Numbered from the stretch's first letter, positions 54,296-63,921 are shown. The stretch: DNA of 64,000 bases from Pararhodobacter marinus (GCF_003122215.1 NZ_QEYD01000012.1:110632-174631), one strand, 5' to 3'. The notes: generated from the sequence alone by a model not told the origin. A program made the numbers and translations.

Positions 54296-54805
54296 TCAGG
54301 GAGTCACCCGGATGCGCGCCAGCTGCCAGACGCTGCGGGCATAAATTTCATCGGTGCGAAAGGACGGCGCGGCGTCAAAGGGATAGACGATCCACAGCGG
54401 ACCGTTGTCGCGCAGCGAGAACTCCTGGCCGTCGCGCAGATAGGCGACAACCGGATATCGGTCGCCGATTTCCGAGAGCGGGATGTCGATCGCGTAGTCG
54501 TTGGCGGCGATGACGCTGACCGCCTGGGGTGCCTCGCTTCCTGCGGCCCCGACCCCCGCAAGGTCCAGAAGCGCGCGCAGGGGCACGCCGGTAAACTCGG
54601 TCACCCCTTCGGTCCAGATCGTGCCGGTGGTGAAGACTTCCTGCGGGAGCGCGCGCAGGTCGTCGCGAGTGAGCGCAAGCGCGTCGCCCGACCTTTCGAT
54701 GACGAGAACCGTTTCCTGCGCAAGGGCGGGACGCGCGCCCAGAAACAGCGGAATGGCGGCGACGAAGAGAACGAGAAGGGCCGGAAACCGGAGTGAGTAA
54801 CGCAT
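54296..54805 (-). CDS. Periplasmic molybdopterin-oxidoreductase-fold protein, likely non-catalytic
   Basis: 169 residues from the ATG at 54805 (AAGG upstream). Signal peptide ending GARPALA-QE. The remaining 140 residues match the oxidoreductase molybdopterin-binding (sulfite oxidase) fold as a small single domain: LTRDDLRALPQEVFTT, EFTGVPLRALLDLAGV and GPLWIVYPFD. There is no Cys anywhere in the protein, so the Mo-ligating Cys of true enzymes is missing and the pterin site is reduced. It lies directly upstream of the histidine kinase, so a ligand-binding sensor partner is the best inference. Confidence 0.82.
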   Translation of the reverse strand: MRYSLRFPALLVLFVAAIPLFLGARPALAQETVLVIERSGDALALTRDDLRALPQEVFTTGTIWTEGVTEFTGVPLRALLDLAGVGAAGSEAPQAVSVIAANDYAIDIPLSEIGDRYPVVAYLRDGQEFSLRDNGPLWIVYPFDAAPSFRTDEIYARSVWQLARIRVTP

Positions 54806-54987
54806 CGGGAACCTTTGCAAGGAACGTGGAACTGGGCAGCAGCGGGGCCTTTCGCGCGTTTCGCGCCCCGACCCGCTGCAACGGAATCTTATGATTCATC
54901 TGACCATGAAGGGATGAACAAAGACCTACGGCCCGCCCTTCGACCCGCCCGGCGCGTCCGGAAAACCCGCACAATTCGAGGCAATGC

Positions 54988-55632
54988 ATGAAAACTTCAG
55001 AAGCACACTCGCTCGCCGCTGCGCCGAAGCGTGCGCGCGTGCTGGTCGCGGACGACCACGACATGGTGACGGAAATGATCGCCATGTTGCTGGGATCGAC
55101 CCCGGACCTGATCGCCGTCATCTGCTCGACACTGGACGCGGCGATCGAGCTTGACGAAAGGCACGGGCCGTTCGACGTGGTGATCCTGGATTACAACATG
55201 CCGGGGATGAACGGGATCACCGGGCTGGAACGGATGAAGGCGCGACAGCCCTCGCGGCCGGTGGCGATCATCACCGGCACGCCGACGCCGCAACTGATCG
55301 CGCAGGTGACGGCGGCGGGGGCGGCGGGGGTGATCCCGAAGACGATCTCGATGAAGAAACTGGTCGACGTGATCCGCGACTTGCGCGCCGGCGGGAATTT
55401 CCTTCCCGAACAGGTGGAAACAGGTCCACCGGACGCGGAACAGGTCTTCACCCCGCGCGAGGCCGAGATCCTCAAGCTGCTGGGCGAGGGCAAGGCGAAC
55501 CACCTGATCGCGGCCATCTTCGAAGTGGAAGAAGACGCGATCAAGGCGGCCATCGGCACGATCTGCGCCAAGCTGGGGGTGGCGAACCGGGTGCAGGCGG
55601 TGCGTGCCGCGCGCGACAGGGGCCTTGTCTGA
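54988..55632 (+). CDS. Response regulator, NarL/LuxR type with divergent HTH
   Basis: 214 residues. Receiver domain (about 16-130): acidic pair DDHD near 22, phospho-Asp 68 in VVILDYNMPG, TGTP switch Thr and Lys in VIPKTIS. The C-terminal HTH begins FTPREAEILKLLGEGKANHL, as in LuxR proteins, but the recognition helix reads EDAIKAAIGTICAKL, where most have VKNHVSNI-like residues, so DNA contacts may differ. Divergent from the sensor genes across 182 bases; likely phosphorylated through the kinase's HPt domain. Confidence 0.88.
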   Translation: MKTSEAHSLAAAPKRARVLVADDHDMVTEMIAMLLGSTPDLIAVICSTLDAAIELDERHGPFDVVILDYNMPGMNGITGLERMKARQPSRPVAIITGTPTPQLIAQVTAAGAAGVIPKTISMKKLVDVIRDLRAGGNFLPEQVETGPPDAEQVFTPREAEILKLLGEGKANHLIAAIFEVEEDAIKAAIGTICAKLGVANRVQAVRAARDRGLV

Positions 55633-55657
55633 ACGCCCCCCTGTCCGGGTTGCGAAA

Positions 55658-55686
55658 GGCCCGCCCCGAAACAATCGGAGCGGGCC
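55658..55686. terminator. Terminator between the regulator gene and nqrF
   Basis: GGCCCGC / GCGGGCC (55658-55664 with 55680-55686), extended inside by CCGA / TCGG around AACAA. Lies between convergent genes and can serve both. Confidence 0.8.
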
Positions 55687-55718
55687 ATCGATACGTTTCG
55701 CGATGTCTGACCGGCGGA

Positions 55719-56942
55719 TCAGCCGCCGAAATCGTCGAGCATGATGTCTTCGCGGTCGACGCCCAGCTCGAGCAGCATGTTGATGACCGAGGCGTTCATG
55801 ATGGGCGGACCGCACATGTAGTATTCGCAATCCTCGGGCGCCGGGTGGTTCTTGAGGTATTCCTCGAACAGAACGTTGTGGATGAAGCCGGTATAGCCTT
55901 TCCAGTCGTCCTCGGGCAGCGCATCGGACAGCGCGACATGCCATTCGAAATTCGGGAATTCGGCGGCAAGCTGGTCGAAGTCCTCGACGAAGAACATCTC
56001 GCGCTTGGACCGGGCGCCGTACCAGAAGCTGATCTTGCGATCCTTGTTCTTCAGGCGCTTGAGCTGGTCGAAGATATGCGAGCGCATCGGCGCCATACCC
56101 GCGCCGCCACCGATGAAGACCATTTCCTTGTTGGTGTCGCGGGCGAAGAATTCGCCGAACGGGCCGGAAATGGTGACCTTGTCGCCCGGCTTCAGGTTGA
56201 AGATGTAAGACGACATCTTGCCCGGCGGGATGCCTTCGGACCCCGGCGGGGGCGAGGCCACGCGGACATTGAGCATGATCATGCCCTTTTCGTCCGGATA
56301 GTTGGCCATCGAATAGGCGCGCTCGATCGGCTCATCGACGGTCGAGGTGTATTGCCACAGATTGAACCGGTCCCAGTCGCCGCGATATTCCTCTTCGACG
56401 TCGAAATCGGTGTATTTCACCGTATGCGCGGGCGCTTCGATCTGGATATAGCCGCCGGCGCGGAAATTGACGTCCTCGCCCTCGGGCAGGTCCAGAACCA
56501 GCGCCTTGATGAAGGTCGCCACGTTCTCGTTCGAGCGGACGGTGCATTCCCATTTCTTGACGCCGAAGACCTCTTCGGGGACCTCGACCTCCATGTCCTG
56601 CTTGACCGCGACCTGGCACGACAGCCGGTCCCCGCGCGCGGCTTCGCGCTTGGTGATGTGCGATTCCTCGGTCGGCAGGATCGACCCGCCGCCGGAATGG
56701 ATGCGCACACGGCATTGCGCGCAGGTGCCGCCGCCCCCGCAGGCCGAGGGCACGAACAGCTTCTGTTCGGCCAGCGTCTGCAGCAGCTTGCCGCCCGCGG
56801 GGACCGAAATGGTCTTTTCACCGTTGATGCGGATATTGACGTTGCCGCTGGATACCAGCCGCGACCGCGCGGCCAGGATGACCGTCACCAGCGCGATGAC
56901 GATCAGAGTGAACAGCAGGACCCCAAGGCTGAAAGTTTCCAT
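55719..56942 (-). CDS. nqrF: Na+-translocating NADH:quinone reductase subunit F
   Basis: 407 residues. N-terminal membrane helix, 2Fe-2S ferredoxin domain ([14 protein letters not shown] plus RLSCQV), then FAD domain (RAYSMANYP) and NADH domain ([15 protein letters not shown] and [12 protein letters not shown]). Entry point of electrons from NADH. Last gene of the nqrABCDEF operon. Confidence 0.97.
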   Translation of the reverse strand: METFSLGVLLFTLIVIALVTVILAARSRLVSSGNVNIRINGEKTISVPAGGKLLQTLAEQKLFVPSACGGGGTCAQCRVRIHSGGGSILPTEESHITKREAARGDRLSCQVAVKQDMEVEVPEEVFGVKKWECTVRSNENVATFIKALVLDLPEGEDVNFRAGGYIQIEAPAHTVKYTDFDVEEEYRGDWDRFNLWQYTSTVDEPIERAYSMANYPDEKGMIMLNVRVASPPPGSEGIPPGKMSSYIFNLKPGDKVTISGPFGEFFARDTNKEMVFIGGGAGMAPMRSHIFDQLKRLKNKDRKISFWYGARSKREMFFVEDFDQLAAEFPNFEWHVALSDALPEDDWKGYTGFIHNVLFEEYLKNHPAPEDCEYYMCGPPIMNASVINMLLELGVDREDIMLDDFGG

Positions 56943-56954
56943 GATCCTCGTTCC

Positions 56955-57563
56955 TCAGAGTTTCACGCCGGAGAAGGACATGAACGCCATCGCCATCAGC
57001 CCCGCCGTGATGAAGGTGATGCCAAGCCCCTGCAGACCGTTCGGGATGTCCGAATATTTCAGCTTCTCGCGCACGCCCGCCATCAGCGTGATGGCCAGCG
57101 CCCAGCCAAAGCCCGAGGACAGCCCGTAGGTCGCGGCCTCGGCGAAGTCGTAATCGCGTTCGACCATGAACAGCGAGCCGCCGAGGATGGCGCAGTTCAC
57201 GGTAATCAGCGGCAGGAAGACCCCGAGCGCGTTGTAGAGCGGCGGGAAGTACTTATCGAGCACCATCTCGAGGATCTGCACCAGCGCGGCGATCACGCCG
57301 ATATACGAGATCAGGCCGAGGAAGGTCAGGTCGACATCCGGGAAACCCGCCCAGGCCAGCGCGCCGGGCGCCAGCAGGTAGGTGAGCAGCAGGTTGTTCG
57401 CCGGCACGGTGATCGCCTGCACGATCATCACCGAGATCCCGAGCCCCATCGCGGTCGAGATCTTTTTCGACACGGCGATGAAGGTACACATGCCCAGAAA
57501 AAAGGACAGCGCGAGGTTCTCGATAAAGATCGAGCGGACGGCAAGGGAGATCAGCGCTTCCAT
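56955..57563 (-). CDS. nqrE: Na+-NQR subunit E
   Basis: 202 residues, six membrane helices. The Cys residues for the intramembrane 2Fe-2S cluster shared with NqrD are in [10 protein letters not shown] and [10 protein letters not shown]. Starts on the last base of nqrD and ends 12 bases before nqrF. Confidence 0.96.
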   Translation of the reverse strand: MEALISLAVRSIFIENLALSFFLGMCTFIAVSKKISTAMGLGISVMIVQAITVPANNLLLTYLLAPGALAWAGFPDVDLTFLGLISYIGVIAALVQILEMVLDKYFPPLYNALGVFLPLITVNCAILGGSLFMVERDYDFAEAATYGLSSGFGWALAITLMAGVREKLKYSDIPNGLQGLGITFITAGLMAMAFMSFSGVKL

Positions 57564-58216
57564 CAGTGTGTCTCGACCGTTTGGATCTTGTATTCGCGCT
57601 CTTCGACCTGTTCGGGTTTCCACGACCGGAAGGCCCAGATCAGCAGACCGATGATGAAGAAGGCCGAGGGCGGCAGCAGTAGCAGGCCGTTCGGAACGTA
57701 CCAGCCACCGTTATTCACCGTCTCCAGGATGGTGAAGCCGAACAGGCTTCCCGAGCCGAACAGCTCGCGCACGACGCCGACCAGCATCAGGATCAGGCCG
57801 TAACCCAGCCCGTTACCGATACCGTCGATGAAGCTTTCGAAGGGCGGGTTTTTCATGGCGAAGGCTTCCGCCCGGCCCATGACGATGCAGTTGGTGATGA
57901 TCAGGCCGACAAAGACCGACAGGGTCTTCGAGATTTCGAAGGCGAAGGCCTTGAGCAGCTGGTCGACGACGATCACCAGCGAGGCGATGATCACCATCTG
58001 CACGATGATGCGGATCGAGCCGGGGATCTGGCTGCGGATCATCGAGATGAACATCGACGAAAAAGCCGTCACCAGCGTCACCGCCAGCGCCATCACGAAG
58101 GCCACCTGCAGCGACGATGTCACCGCAAGGGCCGAGCAGATGCCCAGCACCTGCAGCGTGATCGGGTTGTTGTCGACCAGCGGGTCGATCAGCATTTCGC
58201 GGCGTTTGTGAGCCAT
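57563..58216 (-). CDS. nqrD: Na+-NQR subunit D
   Basis: 217 residues from the ATG at 58216. Membrane subunit homologous to NqrE in inverted topology; cluster Cys residues are in [12 protein letters not shown] and [10 protein letters not shown]. Ends in a soluble tail ([14 protein letters not shown]). Shares a base with nqrC and with nqrE. Confidence 0.96.
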   Translation of the reverse strand: MAHKRREMLIDPLVDNNPITLQVLGICSALAVTSSLQVAFVMALAVTLVTAFSSMFISMIRSQIPGSIRIIVQMVIIASLVIVVDQLLKAFAFEISKTLSVFVGLIITNCIVMGRAEAFAMKNPPFESFIDGIGNGLGYGLILMLVGVVRELFGSGSLFGFTILETVNNGGWYVPNGLLLLPPSAFFIIGLLIWAFRSWKPEQVEEREYKIQTVETH

Positions 58217-59025
58217 CAGACATCCCCCGCTTTGAGCCGGTCGAGGAACGGACCATAGCCGCTCTCGCCCATCCAGAAATTGACAAGGTTGTTGACGCCG
58301 GCCGTGGTCAGCGTGGCACCGGCCAGCGCGTCGATATGGTATTCGGGACCGGCCGGCGGCACGGTTTTCGACACGCTGATCTGCAGCTCGCCGTTCTCGT
58401 CGGCCAGAAGCGTCCCGCGCCATTCCGCGCGCCAGCGCGGGTTGTCGACCTCGGCGCCCAGACCGGGCGTTTCGGCGTGTTCGTAGAATTGCAGGCCGTA
58501 GATCGTGTTGCCGTCCGATTCGAGCGCGATGTAGCCATAGAGCGTCGACCACAGGCCGTAGCCGTGGATCGGCAGGATCACGCGCTCGATCTCGCCCGCG
58601 TCGTCACGCAGGATATAGACGGTGACATAGCGGCTCTGGCGGCCGATCCCGGCGGGGTCGTCGACCAGATCGACGGACAGCGCCGGATCATCCGCCGCCG
58701 AGCGCTGATCGAAGGTGGCGGGGTCGAACTCCTCGGTGAATTCGCCGGTCGCCAGTTCCAGCACATGCGGCTCGAACGCGGCGAAGCTTTCGGCCACGTC
58801 GGCGGTCGGATCGTAGATGCCCGCGACCTGAAGGATGTTGATCTGCCGGTCGCGCAGGGCGTTGACCTGCTGCAGCGGGCGCAGCGCCACGGCGGCCGCC
58901 GACACGACCATCGAGGCCACGAGGCACAGCGCCACCGCGACGAAGACGGTCTTGCCCACGGAATCCGCGGGCGCCGCCAGGAAACGGGCGATTGCGCCCT
59001 TGGGGGCGTCGTTACCGTCAGCCAT
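58216..59025 (-). CDS. nqrC: Na+-NQR subunit C
   Basis: 269 residues. One N-terminal helix and a periplasmic FMN-binding domain; the covalent FMN Thr is in the [15 protein letters not shown] motif (S/A-GAT-x-T), target of the nearby ApbE. Overlaps nqrB by 8 bases. Confidence 0.96.
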   Translation of the reverse strand: MADGNDAPKGAIARFLAAPADSVGKTVFVAVALCLVASMVVSAAAVALRPLQQVNALRDRQINILQVAGIYDPTADVAESFAAFEPHVLELATGEFTEEFDPATFDQRSAADDPALSVDLVDDPAGIGRQSRYVTVYILRDDAGEIERVILPIHGYGLWSTLYGYIALESDGNTIYGLQFYEHAETPGLGAEVDNPRWRAEWRGTLLADENGELQISVSKTVPPAGPEYHIDALAGATLTTAGVNNLVNFWMGESGYGPFLDRLKAGDV

Positions 59026-60217
59026 TCCGCTTGCTCCTGCGCTTGATATTGGCCTGAACGACGAAATAGTCGATCAGCGGCGCAAAGACGTTCCCGAACA
59101 GGATCGCCAGCATCATGCCTTCGGGGAAGGCGGGGTTCAGCACCCGGATCAGCACCACCATGACGCCGATCAGCGCGCCATAGACATACCGGCCCATATT
59201 GGTGTGCGCGCCGGACACGGGTTCGGTCACCATGAAGACCAGGCCAAAGGCGAAGCCGCCGGTGACAAGGTGCCAGTACCACGGCATCGCGAACATCGGG
59301 TTCGAGGAGGACCCGATCCAGTTCAGCAGCAGCGAGAAGGCCATCATCCCGGCCATGCACCCCACCACCATGCGGTAATTGGCGATCCGCGTGGCCAGCA
59401 GGAACACAAGCCCGATGGCGCAGGCCAGCGTCGAGGTCTCGCCCATCGAACCGGGGATGAAGCCCAGGAAGCTGTCCCACCAGGTCATGCCGCGCGCGGC
59501 CAGTTCCTGGAACCCGTCCGAGGCCGACACTGCCAGCGCGGTGGCGCCGGTATAGCCGTCGACCGGAACCCAGACGCTGTCGCCCGACATCTGGGCGGGA
59601 TAGGCGAAATACAGGAAGGCCCGCCCGGTCAGAGCCGGGTTCAGGAAGTTCTTGCCCGTGCCACCGAAGACTTCCTTGCCGATCACCACGCCGAACAGGA
59701 TGCCCAGGGCGACCTGCCACAGCGGCGTCGTCGCCGGCACGATCAGCGCATACAGCATCGAGGTCACGAGGAAGCCTTCGTTCACTTCGTGCTTGCGCAC
59801 GGTGGCGAAGATCACCTCGGCGATGCCGCCCGCGACCAGCGTCGTGATGTAGATCGGCAGGAAATAGAGCAACCCGTGCAGCATGTTGGCCAGCGGGTTG
59901 GTGGCGTCGAACCCGATGCCCAGCGTTTCGATCACCGCCGTGCGCCAGCCCGAGGCGCCGAACTCGGCGATCGCACGGTTGGTCTGATAGCCGGTATTGT
60001 ACAGCGCCATCAGGATGCAGGGGATCGTCGCGATCACCACATAGGTCATGATGCGCTTCATATCGATATACGAGCGCGCATGCGGGGCGACGGTGGTTAC
60101 CGTCTTGGGCGTATAGAGGAAGCTTTCCACCATCTCGTAGACGGGGAAATACCGCTCCCATTTGCCGCCCTTCACGAAATGCGGCTCGACCCGGTCAAAG
60201 AAGCTACGCAATCCCAA
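59018..60217 (-). CDS. nqrB: Na+-NQR subunit B
   Basis: 399 residues, about ten membrane helices. Covalent FMN motif VDGYTGATALA near residue 225-235. Carries the main Na+ path and the ubiquinone site; GSGKEVFGGTGKNFLNPALTGRA-type loop (GGTGKNFLNPALTGRAFLYF) is conserved. Begins 3 bases after nqrA. Confidence 0.97.
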   Translation of the reverse strand: MGLRSFFDRVEPHFVKGGKWERYFPVYEMVESFLYTPKTVTTVAPHARSYIDMKRIMTYVVIATIPCILMALYNTGYQTNRAIAEFGASGWRTAVIETLGIGFDATNPLANMLHGLLYFLPIYITTLVAGGIAEVIFATVRKHEVNEGFLVTSMLYALIVPATTPLWQVALGILFGVVIGKEVFGGTGKNFLNPALTGRAFLYFAYPAQMSGDSVWVPVDGYTGATALAVSASDGFQELAARGMTWWDSFLGFIPGSMGETSTLACAIGLVFLLATRIANYRMVVGCMAGMMAFSLLLNWIGSSSNPMFAMPWYWHLVTGGFAFGLVFMVTEPVSGAHTNMGRYVYGALIGVMVVLIRVLNPAFPEGMMLAILFGNVFAPLIDYFVVQANIKRRSKRNG

Positions 60218-60220
60218 GGA

Positions 60221-61567
60221 TCAGCCCTCTTTCTCAATCTTGCTCAGGCAATCCCGCAAAGCGAGGCCATATTCATATTTCGCGGGACAGGCGAAACCGA
60301 CGAGACCGAGGTCCTCTTCGTCGAGTTCCAGCGCGCCCAGTGCCTGCGCCTGGTCAGTATCCATAACCAGCAGCGCGCGCAACAACTGGGTCGGCAGGAA
60401 GTCCTGCGGCATCAGTCGCTCGAACGTGCCCGTGGGCACCATCGCCCGACGACCGCCATTCAGGTTCGAGGTCAGCGGGAAAGTCCGGCGCGACAGGGCC
60501 GAGCCCAGTACCGGTTGCACCGCGTATTTCGACACCATCGGACGGATCCAGCCCATCGGGATCTGCTTGTGGTCTTCCTCGATCAGGGTGATCTGGCGCG
60601 CATAGCGGCCCAGATAGCCACTGGCCCCCGCGCCCATCCGACCGCTCAGCACCGAGCCCGAAATCATCCGCGCGGGCACGTCCCGTGGCAGATCGGCGCC
60701 CGCGAGTTCGGCCATCGACGCGCCCAGCGTGGTGCGCACCAGGCGCGGATTGGCGCAGATCGGCCCCACCAGCGCGATCACCCGCGAGAAATCGACGCGC
60801 CCGGTCAGGAACAGCCGGCCGATGGCGATCACGTCCTGATAACCGATGGTCCAGACCGTCCGCGTGTTGGACGGCGGGGTCAGGAAATGCATGTGCGTGC
60901 CCGCCAGCCCGGCGGGATGCGGCCCCGAGAAGGCCGCGGCCTCGACGCCCGGCAGATCGGCGCCCGGGATCGCGGCGCCGTCGGCATGGCACAGATAGGT
61001 CGTGCCCTCGGTCAGCGCGGCGATGCAGGCGAGCCCCTTGGTGAAGGCCTGCGCCTCGGCCTCGATCAGCGGGGCGGGATCGGGGGACAGCGGCTCGGTA
61101 TCCATCGCGGTGACGTAGATGGCATAGGGCCGCGCCGCCGGGTCGGGCAGCTTGGAATAGGGCCGCGTGCGGAACGAGGTCCACAGCCCCGCCGCGCAGA
61201 GCTTTTCGGCGATGGCATCGGCGCTGTCCTCGCCACCGATCTGCGAGAAATCGACCGGCTGGGCGGCGCTGTCATCGGCTTCGATCTCGATGCTGATCAG
61301 CTTGCGGCGCGCGCCCCGGTTGATCGCTTTCACCCGGCCCGAAACCGGCGCGACGATCTGCACTTCGGGCGTGTCCTTGTGGAACATCAGCGGTGCCCCG
61401 GCGCCCACGGCATCGCCTTCCTCGACGACGATTCGAGGCTTCAGCGCGACATAGTCGTCCCCCAGCACGCCGTAGATCCGCGCCGTGCCCGTTTCGACCG
61501 AATTCTGCCGCAGAGCACCGTCAATGGGAACATCAAGACCCTTCTTCAGGGCGAACCGCTTCACCAC
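60221..61567 (-). CDS. nqrA: Na+-NQR subunit A
   Basis: 448 residues with a GTG start (two GTG codons in a row) behind AGAGGT. Cytoplasmic peripheral subunit; KKGLDVPIDGALRQ start, RIVVEEGDAVGAGAPLMFHKD and APVSGRVKAINRGARR (biotinyl-lipoyl-like hairpin), EYGLALRDCLSKIEKEG end. Has the RnfC-like SLBB fold. First gene of the operon; the 178-base space up to apbE holds the divergent promoters. Confidence 0.97.
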   Translation of the reverse strand: MVKRFALKKGLDVPIDGALRQNSVETGTARIYGVLGDDYVALKPRIVVEEGDAVGAGAPLMFHKDTPEVQIVAPVSGRVKAINRGARRKLISIEIEADDSAAQPVDFSQIGGEDSADAIAEKLCAAGLWTSFRTRPYSKLPDPAARPYAIYVTAMDTEPLSPDPAPLIEAEAQAFTKGLACIAALTEGTTYLCHADGAAIPGADLPGVEAAAFSGPHPAGLAGTHMHFLTPPSNTRTVWTIGYQDVIAIGRLFLTGRVDFSRVIALVGPICANPRLVRTTLGASMAELAGADLPRDVPARMISGSVLSGRMGAGASGYLGRYARQITLIEEDHKQIPMGWIRPMVSKYAVQPVLGSALSRRTFPLTSNLNGGRRAMVPTGTFERLMPQDFLPTQLLRALLVMDTDQAQALGALELDEEDLGLVGFACPAKYEYGLALRDCLSKIEKEG

Positions 61568-61745
61568 GCGTGACCTCTAGCTTTGATACATCCCGAGTTT
61601 GGTGGCTTATGCACCGACCCTTCGCGTGGTAAAAGTCGAAAATCGGCCCCGGACGCCAACTTTTTTGCTTGAACTGACCCCGAATGTCACGGACAAGCCG
61701 CACGTCTGGCTCTGGTGAGCATGCAACCCCAGAAGAGGTCAACAA

Positions 61746-62780
61746 TTGTCCGATCTGCCCAAATTTTCCCGTCGATCCGTTGTCGGAACCGCCTTCGCGC
61801 TGCCGCTGGCCTTTGCCGCCTGCAGCCGCGAGCCGTCGGTGCACAATCTTGTCGGGCGCGCGATGGGCACGTCGTATTCGATCACCGTGATCGATGAGAC
61901 CCGCAAGCTGACTGAGGCCGAGATCCGCACCGCCATCGACGGCGCGCTGGCCGAGGTCGACGGGCAGATGTCGAACTGGAACCCGGCGTCGGAAATCTCG
62001 CGCTTCAACGCGCAGACCGGCACCCGCCCGGTGACCCTGTCGCGCGAGCTGGCGATGGTGATGGACGCGGCCGAACAGGTGCATCTGGCCAGCGACGGCC
62101 GGTTCGATACCACGCTTGGCCCGCTGATCGAGCTGTGGGGCTTCGGCGCCCCCGGCGCGCATGAAATGCCCGGCGAGGCGCAGATCACCGACGCCATGGC
62201 GCGCATCGGCCATGGCCGCATCCTGGCCCGCGAGGGCGCGGCGCTGCGCAAGCGTCAGGGCGACGCGCAGGTCTACCTGTCGGCCATCGGCAAGGGCTAT
62301 GGCGTCGACCGCGTGGCCCGCGCCATTGCCGAGCTGGGCGCGACCGATTTCATGGTCGAGATCGGCGGCGACATGTATGCAGCCGGCCGCAACCCCAACG
62401 GCCTGCCCTGGCAGATCGGGATCGAGACGCCCGCAGCCCTGGGCGGTGGTGTCTATGACGTTGTCGGGATCTCGGGCGTGGGTCTGGCGACCTCGGGCGA
62501 TTACCGCAACTATTTCGAGCAGGACGGTCAGCGCTTCTCGCATGTGATCGACCCGACGACGGGCCGCCCGGTCACGCACCGCACCGCCTCGACCACCGTC
62601 ATCGCCGAGAATTCGATGCTGGCCGATGCCTGGGCCACCGCGATGCTGGTGCTGGGCCGCGAACGCGGTCTGGAAATCGCGCGGGCGCATGACGTGGCCG
62701 TGATGTTCATCGACCATGCGGACAGCGAAGCCGGATTTGCCTCGGCCACCAGCCCGCGTTACGATGCGCTGGTAGCCTGA
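61746..62780 (+). CDS. apbE: FAD:protein FMN transferase
   Basis: 344 residues with a TTG start behind AGAGGT. Signal is Tat-like plus lipoprotein: FSRRSVVGTAFALPLAFAAC, lipobox AFAAC. ApbE landmarks MGTSYSITVID, MSNWNPASEISRFN, SAIGKGYGVDR, EIGGDMYAAG and FSHVIDPTTGRP, and the Mg-site DAWATAMLVLG. Attaches FMN to the Thr residues of NqrB and NqrC in the periplasm. Divergent from the nqr operon. Confidence 0.95.
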   Translation: MSDLPKFSRRSVVGTAFALPLAFAACSREPSVHNLVGRAMGTSYSITVIDETRKLTEAEIRTAIDGALAEVDGQMSNWNPASEISRFNAQTGTRPVTLSRELAMVMDAAEQVHLASDGRFDTTLGPLIELWGFGAPGAHEMPGEAQITDAMARIGHGRILAREGAALRKRQGDAQVYLSAIGKGYGVDRVARAIAELGATDFMVEIGGDMYAAGRNPNGLPWQIGIETPAALGGGVYDVVGISGVGLATSGDYRNYFEQDGQRFSHVIDPTTGRPVTHRTASTTVIAENSMLADAWATAMLVLGRERGLEIARAHDVAVMFIDHADSEAGFASATSPRYDALVA

Positions 62781-62804
62781 CATCGGAAATAAGGACGGCG
62801 CGAC

Positions 62805-63053
62805 ATGGCCACGTTCCTTGCGACTTTCGTGATCCTGCTGGTGGTGATGCTGGGCATGGCGCTTGGCGTCATCCTGATGGGACGCACCATCAAGGGCAGC
62901 TGCGGTGGCCTGAATGCCATCGCGGATGCCGACAAATGCCTTGTCTGCAGCAAGGAAATCGACCCCGACAGCCCCCTGCGCGAGCGGCTCGCCTGCCCGC
63001 GTGCGCGCAAGATGCTGGAACGCGCAGGGCTTGAGGATGCGCCGTCGACCTGA
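62805..63053 (+). CDS. nqrM: Na+-NQR maturation protein NqrM
   Basis: 82 residues. One N-terminal membrane helix (FLATFVILLVVMLGMALGVIL), then four Cys: KGSCGGLN, CLVCSKE and ERLACPRAR. This is the NqrM (DUF539) pattern; it is needed for the iron site between NqrD and NqrE. Starts 24 bases after apbE. Confidence 0.95.
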   Translation: MATFLATFVILLVVMLGMALGVILMGRTIKGSCGGLNAIADADKCLVCSKEIDPDSPLRERLACPRARKMLERAGLEDAPST

Positions 63054-63059
63054 CCCGCG

Positions 63060-63245
63060 CTAAGAAGGGGTGGCGAGCGGGATGAATCCCACGCTCAGAA
63101 GCCCCGCCGCCGCCAGCACGCCCCACAGCCACAATTGCCAGCGCGGGCCCTCGGCCTTCCAGACCCGGCGGAACTGAAAGCCGCAAAAGCAGGCCACAAC
63201 GAAGATCGTGACGGCGAGAGGTTGTGGCAGGGTCAGGTTCGACAC
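63060..63245 (-). CDS. Small two-helix membrane protein, unknown
   Basis: 61 residues: two hydrophobic segments (PLAVTIFVVACFCGFQF and WLWGVLAAAGLLSVGFI) joined by a basic, Trp-rich loop (RRVWKAEGPRWQL). Not recognised. Ends 6 bases from the nqrM stop, convergent. Could be a real small membrane protein of the locus; there is no family evidence. Confidence 0.55.
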   Translation of the reverse strand: MSNLTLPQPLAVTIFVVACFCGFQFRRVWKAEGPRWQLWLWGVLAAAGLLSVGFIPLATPS

Positions 63246-63326
63246 GCAAAAAACTCCTACTGGTTTCGTCCGGTTGCGCTATCTTTGAGACAGCGACCAT
63301 TCCACGGCCAGGGAGAGAACCGCGCA

Positions 63327-63848
63327 ATGCCAGCGTCTTATCAGCCTCCGATGCGTAAAGACGAGGAGAAAAACCGCACCCACAGCCAGAGTGCGGAAAC
63401 CAACCTCAAGACCGAAACCCTGACCGTGCGCCAGGTGCTCGACCACAAGGGGCACGAGATGTTCTCGATCACCCCGGACGAGACCCTGCGCCGCGCGGTC
63501 GAGATCCTGCGCGACAAGCGGATCGGCGCACTGCTGGTCTGCGATACCGAGGGCGCGCTGGTGGGCATCCTGTCCGAGCGCGACATCGTGCGCAAACTGG
63601 CGGACATGCCGGGCCAGACCCTGCCGCAGAAGGTAGGCGACGTGATGACCTCGAAGGTGCAGACCTGCGAGCCGTCCGAGACGCTGATGCAGGTGCTGAA
63701 GACAATGAATGCGGGCCGTTTCCGGCACATGCCGGTGATGGAAGGCGGCGCGCTGGCCGGGATGATCACCATCGGCGACGTGGTGAATTACCGGCTGGTC
63801 GAGCTGGAACACGAAGCGCTGCAGCTCAAGCAGCTGATCGTCGGTTAA
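63327..63848 (+). CDS. CBS domain pair protein
   Basis: 173 residues from ATG 63327 behind GGGAGAGAACC. A 30-residue polar lead, then two CBS motifs: MFSITPDETLRRAVEIL with GALVGILSERDIVR, and VQTCEPSETLMQVLKTM with GALAGMITIGDVVNYR. Stand-alone CBS pairs bind adenosine nucleotides and act as energy sensors. It has its own strong terminator. Confidence 0.9.
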   Translation: MPASYQPPMRKDEEKNRTHSQSAETNLKTETLTVRQVLDHKGHEMFSITPDETLRRAVEILRDKRIGALLVCDTEGALVGILSERDIVRKLADMPGQTLPQKVGDVMTSKVQTCEPSETLMQVLKTMNAGRFRHMPVMEGGALAGMITIGDVVNYRLVELEHEALQLKQLIVG

Positions 63849-63875
63849 GGGACGCCCACCGCCCCATGACGCGAA

Positions 63876-63903
63876 ACGGCCCGCGCGATGCGCGGGCCGT
63901 TTG
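63876..63903. terminator. Intrinsic terminator, probably bidirectional
   Basis: Perfect 11-bp stem ACGGCCCGCGC / GCGCGGGCCGT with a GAT loop, AAA before and TTT after. Between the CBS gene and the convergent partial gene at the right edge. Confidence 0.85.
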
Positions 63904-63921
63904 TCATTCCCGAAGGCGCCT

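Noticed and set aside
58835..61573. 912-codon open frame on the plus strand opposite nqrA-nqrC
   Set aside because: It is the antisense shadow of well-identified nqr genes; high GC makes stop codons rare in this frame. Same for the 717-codon frame at 55650-57803 and the 592-codon frame at 2145-3923.
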